Position numbers and translations under genes: made by a program
Notes under the pieces: generated by a model
Seen by the model: the letters and a program-made list of their open reading frames with translations, nothing else
Told to the model about the DNA's origin: nothing
Databases searched by the model: none
Assembly: GCA_963920705.1 (NCBI GenBank)
Contig: OY987233.1
Span: 2,656,001-2,720,000 of the forward strand
DNA: 64,000 nt
Reading direction: 5' to 3'
Source of the DNA: Odiellus spinosus
Lineage: Eukaryota > Arthropoda > Arachnida > Opiliones > Phalangiidae
Shown: positions 57,233-64,000 of the stretch, piece by piece
Numbering within the stretch: position 1 is the stretch's first letter
Layout: each line of letters starts with the position of its first letter

Positions 57233-57820
57233 ATGACTTTATTGAAAGTTCTTCTATTTTCAACCTTTTTCTTGTTTGTAATGACTCGCAGGCCTGAACG
57301 TAAGTAATTATAATTACTTTCTCGTCAGAATGGACTACTCATTATTCTTGATGAATATGCGACTAAATAAAGTTTTTTATAACTTTAAATTAGAAAAAAT
57401 GCATTTGTAACTTTTCAGTTATTATTCTGGCCAGTATTCCATTCTTATTCTGGCGAATATTCCATTATTTTTCTGGCCAGTATTCCATTCTTATTCTGGC
57501 CTGAATTCGATTCTTAAAATAATTAACTCATGTTTTCAAAAATTTAATTAATTATAGCCTGAATTCATAGTGTTCATAAAGCATTTTCTATATTCGAGTG
57601 CATGACGCCATTAAGTGTTGAATATTGTTTAGCCCTAGTATGCGAAAAGGAAGGCGAGGAATACAACGAATGTGGAACTTCGTGTCCCGATACGTGCGAA
57701 AACTACCAAGAACAAATTAGGGCTTGTGTCATGATGTGTAATAGAGCTTGCTTATGCCGAAGTGGATTGGTGAGAAACGAAGCTACTGGAGAATGCGTTC
57801 AGCCGGAAGAATGCCCTTAG
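57233..57820 (+). CDS. Secreted TIL-domain protease inhibitor, copy 1
   Basis: Exons 57233-57299 and 57633-57820 join in phase 1 to give 84 residues. Residues 1 to about 19 are a signal peptide (LLKVLLFSTFFLFVM). The mature part has ten cysteines in the trypsin-inhibitor-like (TIL) spacing, ending CVQPEECP. In this family the P1-P1' bond lies in the short loop between Cys5 and Cys6, here C-VMM-C, which suggests a chymotrypsin- or elastase-like target rather than trypsin. The acceptor is the TTTAG at 57628-57632; the upstream in-frame ATG at 57602 is intronic, as shown by the two paralogues. The intron holds only about four units of the 23-bp repeat. Confidence 0.88.
57418..57520 (+). repeat. 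23-bp minisatellite, seed-size, in TIL copy 1 intron
   Basis: About four degenerate units (TATTCTGGCCAGTATTCCAT type), recognisably the same repeat as in copies 2 and 3. Confidence 0.7.
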
Positions 57821-57877
57821 TTTCAACATTTAAGCGCATTTATCTGCTTCATACCTTATTGTTCATTATATAAAAGT

Positions 57878-57883
57878 AATAAA
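57878..57883 (+). promoter_or_regulatory. Poly(A) signal of TIL copy 1
   Basis: AATAAA 58 bases after the stop, conserved in position in copies 2 (61210-61215) and 3 (63370-63375). Confidence 0.65.
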
Positions 57884-58559
57884 GATTTTTCAAGCGTGTA
57901 GAAAATCTCAAAAAATTATTTTTTGTCTTACTAGCTTACTAGCTTACTTTGGCTTACTTCGTGACTTGGTTGAATTAGATTATGTCTAATGGCATACGGT
58001 ACAGTTTGATATATACCGCTAATTGAGAAACAATCGGGCTTGAAAGCGTTTAACCGTTTTTGAGACGTCAGATTGTAACATTTTGGGGTCAACTGTAAAG
58101 ATCATTTCCCAAAAAATTGAATTATTAGATTATAAAGCTAACTTTTAACGTAGCTATTGGGTCTGTAATTTAATATGAAAATTTCGATATTTATTAAACA
58201 TGTTTATTTTCTTAAAAAAGGACTGCAATTAAAAAATGCTATTATTGCGGTCAAACACGCAAAGGCACAAAAATTAAAAATTGACCAACACCTCATAATC
58301 TTCCCAATATTAAGACTTTCAGTAGCACCCAACTAGAAGGGAAGGCTATTTATGACAAATATTACAAATCAAAGTGGGTTACAGATTTTAATTTTTGAAA
58401 TCAGAGCAATTCAGCCAAACCTTAACCAAATAATTCTGCCCTTGAAAAGAAATAAAATAAACATTTTAATTTAAAAGACAGTTATTTATGAAAGGTTTGG
58501 CTGAATTGAACTGATTTCAAAATGTATTATTTTCCCATTCTGAGTGGTAAGAGAAAATT

Positions 58560-59150
58560 AATCTGTCCTTTCCAAGATGTAATTTAATATCTGTCCTTTC
58601 CAAGATGTAATTAATATCTGTCCTTTCCAAGATGTAATTTAATATCTGTCCTTTCCAAGATGTAATTTAATATCTGTCCTTTCCAAGATGTAATTTAATG
58701 TCTGTCCTTTCCAAGATGTAATTTAATATCTGTCCTTTCCAAGATGTAATTTAATATCTGTCCTTTCCAAGATGTAATTTAATATCTGTCCGTTCCAAGA
58801 TGTAATTAATAATTATACCTGTCCATTCCAAGATGTAATTAATAATTATATCTGTCCATTCCTAGTTGTAATTGAATATCTGCCATTCCGTGATGTAATT
58901 TAATGTCTGTCCGTTCGAAGTTGTAATTTAATATCTGTCCATTCAGTGATGTAATTTAAAATCGGTCCATTCCAAGTTGTAATTTAAGGTCTGTCCATTC
59001 CTAGTTTTAATTTAATATCTGCCCATTCCAAGATATAATTTAATATCTGTTCATTCCAAGTTCCATTTTAATATCTGTTCATTCCAAGTTCCATTTTAAT
59101 ATCTGTCCTTTCCATGATGCAATTGAATATCTGCCCTTTCTGAGTTGTAA
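58560..59150 (+). repeat. 28-bp-unit minisatellite upstream of TIL copy 2
   Basis: About twenty units of ATCTGTCCTTTCCAAGATGT plus AATTTAAT; first half homogeneous, second half degenerate. Confidence 0.85.
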
Positions 59151-59400
59151 TATCTGTCACAAATATAACTCCCTTCTAATTGTACAGTGTTTAATTAATA
59201 AATGTATAAGTTAAACATTTAGGTCGGAAATAGGAAATTTGTCTATAATTATCTCGAGATAACAAAGTTTAATTATATCCGACTTTTAACGTCCGTTAGA
59301 AATCGATACAATCGGTCGAAACTAATAAAGATTATCTGAGTTAGACATCTGGACGAGGGTGTCGTCGACGGCTTTCTCACGTAAATGACTTTAACGTAGT

Positions 59401-59410
59401 TATTTAAAAG
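59401..59410 (+). promoter_or_regulatory. TATA-like box of TIL copy 2
   Basis: TATTTAAAAG, 55 bases before the start codon; matches copy 1. Confidence 0.5.
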
Positions 59411-59464
59411 CGTACTTCATTTCAAAGTTTTCCGTATTCACGAACTTGATGCGAATTCGTTAAG

Positions 59465-61152
59465 ATGACTTTATTGAAAGTTCTTCTATTTTCAACCTTT
59501 TTCTTGTTTGTAATGACTCGCAGGCCTGAACGTAAGTAATTATAATTACTTTCTGATCAGAATAGGGTTCTGATTATTCTTGGTGATGGTTTCGATTAAA
59601 AAAGTTTTTTATAACTTTAAATTTAATAAATGCATTGTAAATTTTCGATTCTTATTCTGGAGTGAATTCCATTCTTATTCTGGTCCGAATTCCGTTCTTA
59701 TTCTGGTCCGAATTCCGTTCTTATTCTGGCCCGTATTCCATTCTTGTTCCGGTCCGTATTCCATTCTTGTTCCGGTCCGTATTCCATTCTTGTTCCGGTC
59801 CGTATTCCATTCTTGTTCCGGTCCGTATTCCATTCTTTTTCTGGCCCGAATTCCATTCTTTTTCTGGCCCGAATTCCATTCTTTTTCTGGCCCGAATTCC
59901 ATTCTTTTTCTGGCCCGAATTCCATTCTTTTTCTGGCCCGAATTCCATTCTTTTTCTGGCCCGAATTCCATTCTTTTTCTGGCCCGATTTCCATTCTTTT
60001 TCTGGCCCAAATTCCATTCTTTTTCTGGCCCGAATTCCATTCTTTTTCTGGCCCGAATTCCATTCTTTTTCTGGCCCGAATTCCATTCTTTCTCTGGCCC
60101 GAATTCCATTCTTTTTCTGGCCCGAATTCCATTCTTTTTCTGGCCCGAATTCCATTCTTTTTCTGGCCCGAATTCCATTCTTTTTCTGGCCCGAATTCCA
60201 TTCTTTTTCTGGCCCGAATTCCATTCTTATTCTGGCCCGAATTCCATTCTTATTCTGGCCCGTATTCCATTTTTATTCTGGCCCGTATTCCATTCTTATC
60301 CTGGCCCGAATTCCATTCTTATTCTGCCCGAATTCCATTCTTATCCTGGCCCGAATTCCATTCTTATCCTGGCCCGAATTCCATTCTTATCCTGGCCCGA
60401 ATTCCATTCTTATCCTGGCCCGAATTCCATTCTTATCCTGGCCGGAATTCCATTCTTATCCTGGCCCGAATTCCATTCTTATTCTGGCCCGAATTCCATT
60501 CTTATTCTGGCCCGTATTCCATTTTTATTCTGGCCCGTATTCCATTCTTATTCTGGCCCGTATTCCATTCTTATTCTGGCCCTTATTCCATTCTTATTCT
60601 GGCCCGTATTCCATTCTTATTCTGGCCCGTTTTCCATTGTTATTTTAGCCCGAATTCCTTTTTTATTCTGGCTTGAATTCCTTTTTAACTCTGACCTGAA
60701 TTCCGTTCTTATTCTGGGCTGAATTACTTTTTTTATTCTGAGCTGAATTCCGTTTTTATTCTGACATGAATTCCGTTTTTATTCTGGCCTGAATTCCATT
60801 CATATTCTTGCCTGAATCCCGTTCTTATTAAGGCCTGAATTCCATTCTTATTCTGGCCTGAATTCCTTTTTTATTCTGGCCTGAATTCCGTTCTTATTCT
60901 GGCCTGAATTCCATTCTCATTCTATTTGGGTGTGTGACGCCATTAAGTTTTGAATATTGTTTAGCGCTAGTATGCGAAAAGGAAGGCGAAGAATACAACG
61001 AATGTGGAACTTGGTGTCCCGATACGTGCGCAAACTACCAAGAAGAACATAGGCCTTGTATCTTGATGTGCAATAGAGCTTGCTTATGCCGAAGGGGATT
61101 GGTGCGAAACGAAGCAACGGGAGATTGCGTTCAGCCTGAAGAATGCCCTTAG
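59465..61152 (+). CDS. Secreted TIL-domain protease inhibitor, copy 2
   Basis: Exons 59465-59531 and 60965-61152, 84 residues. The signal exon is nearly identical to copy 1, and the ten-cysteine TIL domain has the reactive loop C-ILM-C. The 1.4-kb intron is almost wholly a 23-bp minisatellite (59640-60925). That array is free of stops over long stretches in several frames and produces spurious reading frames of up to 380 codons. The mature domain differs from copy 1 mainly around Cys4 to Cys6, the inhibitory face. Confidence 0.88.
59640..60925 (+). repeat. 23-bp minisatellite in TIL copy 2 intron
   Basis: About 55 units of CTGGCCCGAATTCCATTC plus five T-rich bases. Variant classes occur in runs (TTTTT, TTATT, TTATC), a sign of stepwise local duplication. 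Each unit carries an EcoRI-type GAATTC. Confidence 0.95.
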
Positions 61153-61209
61153 TTTCAACATTTAAGCGCATTTCTCTGCTTTATACCTTATTGTTCGATA
61201 TACAAAAGT

Positions 61210-61215
61210 AATAAA
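61210..61215 (+). promoter_or_regulatory. Poly(A) signal of TIL copy 2
   Basis: AATAAA 58 bases after the stop, in the conserved 3' stretch. Confidence 0.65.
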
Positions 61216-61724
61216 GATTTGCAAGCACATAGAAAATTCTCAAAATTTAGTTTTTGTCTTGCTAGCTTATTTCGCTTACTTCGTGATTTGGTTGAATGAG
61301 ATTGTGTCTTATGGTATACGTTATAGAGTTTGATAAACACCGCTAATTGAGACTGAATTTGACTTGAAACCATTTAACCGTTTTTGAAAGGTCAGATTAT
61401 AAAATTTTGGGCTGAGCTGTAAAGGTCATTTGTAAATAAATATTAAGATTTTCAGTAACACCGTATGTAAAACAGAATCAATTAAAAACCCAGGTGGGCT
61501 TTCCAACTAAATGGAATGGGTATGACAGATATTACAACTCAAAATTGGTTCCAGATATTAATTTTTGAAATCAGAGCAATTCAGCGAAACCTTTCACAAA
61601 TAATTCTGCTCTTGAAAAGAAATGAAATAAAAATTTTATATTAAAGGACGCAGTTATTGATGGAAGGTTTTGCTGAATTGAACTGATTTCAAAATATATT
61701 ATCGTCCCATTCTGAGTTGTAAAA

Positions 61725-61925
61725 GAAAATTTATCTGTCCATTTTAAGTTATAACTTACTATCTGTCCATTTTAAGTTGTAATTTAATATCTGTCCATTT
61801 TAAGTTGTATTTTAATATCTGTCCATTCCAAGTTGTATTTTAATATCTGTTCATTCCAAGTTGTAATTTTATATCTGTCGATTCCAAGATATAATTGAAT
61901 ATCTGCTCATTCTGAGTTGTAATAT
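61725..61925 (+). repeat. 28-bp-unit minisatellite upstream of TIL copy 3
   Basis: About seven units of the same ATCTGTCCATT type, the shortest of the three upstream arrays. Confidence 0.75.
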
Positions 61926-62133
61926 CTGTCAAAAATATAATCCCCTTCTAGTTGGACAGCGCTTAATTAATAAATGTATAAATTAAACACTTAACTCGGA
62001 AATCGGAAATTTGCCTATATTAATCTTGAGATAACAAAGTTTAATTATATCCGACTCGGCCGAAACTAAAATAGATTATCTAAATTAGACATCTGGACGA
62101 AGGCTTTCTCATGTAAATGACTTTAACGAAGTT

Positions 62134-62143
62134 ATTTTAAAGC
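62134..62143 (+). promoter_or_regulatory. TATA-like box of TIL copy 3
   Basis: TATTTTAAAG, one base changed from copies 1 and 2, 54 bases before the start codon. Confidence 0.45.
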
Positions 62144-62196
62144 GTATTTCATTTCAAAGTTTTCTCTATTCCCGTACTTGATGCTAATTCGTTAAG

Positions 62197-63314
62197 ATGG
62201 CTTTATTGAAAGTTCTTCTATTTTCAACCTTTTTCTTATTTGTAATGACTCGCATGCCTGGTCGTAAGTAATTCTAATGTTTTTTCTTATAACTTCAAAT
62301 TAAATAATTGCATTTGTAATTTTTCAATTCTTATTCTGGCCTGAATTCAATTCTTTTCCTTGCGTGAATTCAATTTTTATTCTGGCGTCAATTCAATTCT
62401 TATTCTAGCCTGAATTCATTTCTTATTCTAGCCTGAATTCAATTCTTATTCTAGCCTGAATTCAATTCTTATTCTAGCCTGAATTCAATTCTTATTCTAG
62501 CCTGAATTCAATTCTTAATCTAGCCTGAATTCAATTCTTAATCTAGCCTGAATTCAATACTTATTCTAGCCTGAATTCAATTCTTATTCTAGCCTGAATT
62601 CAGTTCTCATTCTAGCCTGAATTCAATTCTTATTCTAGCCTGAATTCAATTCTTATTCTAGCCTGAATTCAATTCTTATTCTAGCCTGAATTCAATTCTT
62701 ATTCTAGATTGAATTCAATTCTTATTCTAGCCTGAATTCAATTCTTATTCTAGCCTGAATTCAATTCTTATTCTAGCCTGAATTCAATTCTTATTCTAGC
62801 CTGAATTCAATTCTTATTCTAGCCAGAATTCAATTCTTATTCTAGCCAGAATTCAATTCTTATTCTAGCCTGAATTCATTTCTTATTCTAGCCTGAATTC
62901 AATACTTATTCTAGCCTGAATTCAATTCTTATTCTGGCCTGAACTCAATTCTTATTCTGGCCTGAATTCCAGTCTTATTCTGGACTGAATTCCAGTCTTA
63001 TTCTGGCCTGAATTCCAGTCTTATTCTGGCCTGAATTCAATTCTAATTCTAGCCAAAATTCAATTCATTGTGTTCTTTTTCTACATATTCCGGTGTATGA
63101 CAGAATTAAGTTTTGAATATTTTTAGCGCGAGATTGCAATAAGGAAGGGGAGGAATACCACGCATGTGGAACTTGGTGTCCCGATACGTGTGCAAACTAT
63201 CGTATACCAGTTAGGCCGTGTATCAGGATGTGTAACGTAGCTTGCATATGCCGAAGTGGATTGGTGCGAAACTTAGTTACGGGAGATTGCATTCCGCCGG
63301 AAGAATGCCCTTAG
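62197..63314 (+). CDS. Secreted TIL-domain protease inhibitor, copy 3
   Basis: Exons 62197-62263 and 63127-63314, 84 residues. Signal peptide MALLKVLLFSTFF. All ten cysteines are kept; the loop between Cys5 and Cys6 is C-IRM-C. The Arg suggests a trypsin-like specificity if it occupies P1. This is the most diverged copy (HACGTWC, NYRIPVRPC, NVACIC). The intron has about 30 units of the 23-bp repeat. The frame is intact, so the gene is probably functional. Confidence 0.85.
62325..63060 (+). repeat. 23-bp minisatellite in TIL copy 3 intron
   Basis: About 32 units of TTATTCTAGCCTGAATTCAA plus TTC; homologous to the copy 2 array but with its own homogenised variant (CTAGCCTG). Confidence 0.93.
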
Positions 63315-63369
63315 TTTCAACATTTAAGCATTTCTCTACTTTATACCCTATTGTTCATTATATAAAAGT

Positions 63370-63375
63370 AATAAA
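63370..63375 (+). promoter_or_regulatory. Poly(A) signal of TIL copy 3
   Basis: AATAAA 56 bases after the stop, in the conserved 3' stretch. Confidence 0.65.
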
Positions 63376-63649
63376 GAAGATATGCAAGCGTATAGAAAAT
63401 CTCAAAAACCACTTTTTGTCTTACTAGCTTATTTTCCTTGCTTCGTGACTTGGTTGAATGAGATTGTGTCTTAAGGTATTAGTTAGAGTTTGATATATAC
63501 CGCTAATTGAGATAGAATTTGGTTTTAAACTGTTTTAACAGTTTTTGAAAGGTCAGATTGTAACATTTTGGGGTCAGATGCAAAGATCAATTGCCAAAAA
63601 ATAGAATTATTAGCTTAAAAAGTTAACTTCTAATGTAGCTATTGTGTCT

Positions 63650-64000
63650 GAATATGAAAATTGATATTTATAAATACATTTGATAAACATGTTTATTTTC
63701 TCAAAAAGGTGTCAGCAATTTACACAAATAATGTGCTGCGCACAATTAAAAATAGTGCATTTACATCAATGCTGTCAAACACGATGGGACATTAATTAAA
63801 ACGAGAAATATGTTAATTTAATATTTTTAAAATTATAGTTAATGATTTTAGTTCATTACTTCAAAGACATATATTCTTGGTTTTGGTTATATCACTTATG
63901 TATATAAATACAATTTAAATATATTATAACGATCATTTCTACAATGCAAATTGAATTTAAAGAAAGCCTATTTATACATGAACTAGGGAGTTATATTTAG
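63650..64000. other. AT-rich tail of the window
   Basis: No gene or clear repeat seen after the family E fragment following TIL copy 3. Confidence 0.6.

Larger units (their letters stand above)
55600..63490 (+). repeat. Three tandem TIL gene blocks
   Basis: Blocks at about 55600-57960, 58250-61320 and 61430-63490 share the same order: an imperfect inverted repeat (CAATTCAGC...GCTGAATTG), a 28-bp-unit array (ATCTGTCCATTCCAAG), a conserved promoter stretch, signal exon, 23-bp-repeat intron, TIL exon, poly(A) signal and a family E fragment. This is a local tandem duplication followed by unequal growth of both arrays. Confidence 0.8.

Noticed and set aside
57602..57632. ATG at 57602 as the start of an intronless 72-residue TIL gene
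   Set aside because: Copy 3 lacks an equivalent frame, while all three copies share a signal exon with a GTAAGT donor and a TTTAG acceptor giving phase-matched 84-residue secreted proteins.
59580..60722. Open frames of 310-380 codons on the plus strand and about 167 on the minus strand over the TIL copy 2 intron
   Set aside because: They are translations of the 23-bp minisatellite. The unit is not a multiple of three, so every frame cycles through the same peptide. No start context, and the span is an intron defined by the paralogues.

Overview
The window is nuclear DNA of an invertebrate animal. Every gene is split by GT-AG introns, the base composition is AT-rich, and introns and spacers are packed with palindromic MITE-like elements and minisatellites. 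The phylum is not fixed by the sequence. Short interstitial TTAGG runs (23699-23727, 31955-31975) and tandem TIL-type inhibitor genes lean towards an arthropod. A true aquaglyceroporin and an ApeC domain argue against a typical insect. I treat 'non-insect arthropod' as a weak guess.

Layout. (1) 32-14906, plus strand: a seven-exon aquaglyceroporin, whose third intron ends in a 1-kb minisatellite of 28-bp units. (2) 18005-20583, plus: a four-exon secreted serine carboxypeptidase of the vitellogenic/CPVL type with an intact Ser-Asp-His triad. (3) 21091-54416, minus, tail-to-tail with the carboxypeptidase: one 33-kb gene that I assembled exon by exon from 39 exons. All 38 splice phases agree and the coding total is 8130 nt, giving about 2709 residues. 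It encodes a signal peptide, a very large mosaic ectodomain (fibrinogen-like, CUB, fucolectin split by ApeC, F5/8C, two CUB, C-type lectin, LDLa, second fibrinogen-like, LDLa, LRR), a rhodopsin-type seven-helix domain of the type-C LGR/GRL101/relaxin-receptor kind, and a cytoplasmic tail resembling the C-lobe of a degenerate protein kinase. (4) 57233-63314, plus: three tandem two-exon genes for secreted 84-residue ten-cysteine TIL inhibitors, in duplicated blocks whose introns carry a 23-bp minisatellite expanded to very different lengths.

The receptor is the standout. Most of its ectodomain modules bind glycans, lipids or microbial surfaces in other proteins (ApeC, fucolectin, F5/8C, C-type lectin, LRR, fibrinogen-like), so a role as a pattern-sensing or adhesion GPCR is a reasonable inference, not a demonstrated function. 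Together with the protease-inhibitor cluster the right-hand part of the window could be defence-related, but nothing in the sequence shows that these genes work together.

Mobile DNA: at least seven recurrent palindromic families (called A to G here) are present. They sit mostly in introns and often within a few bases of splice sites. Also present are one non-autonomous hAT-like element with a perfect 8-bp target duplication, and a 1.5-kb nested palindrome. Most short open frames in the window fall inside these repeats and are not genes.
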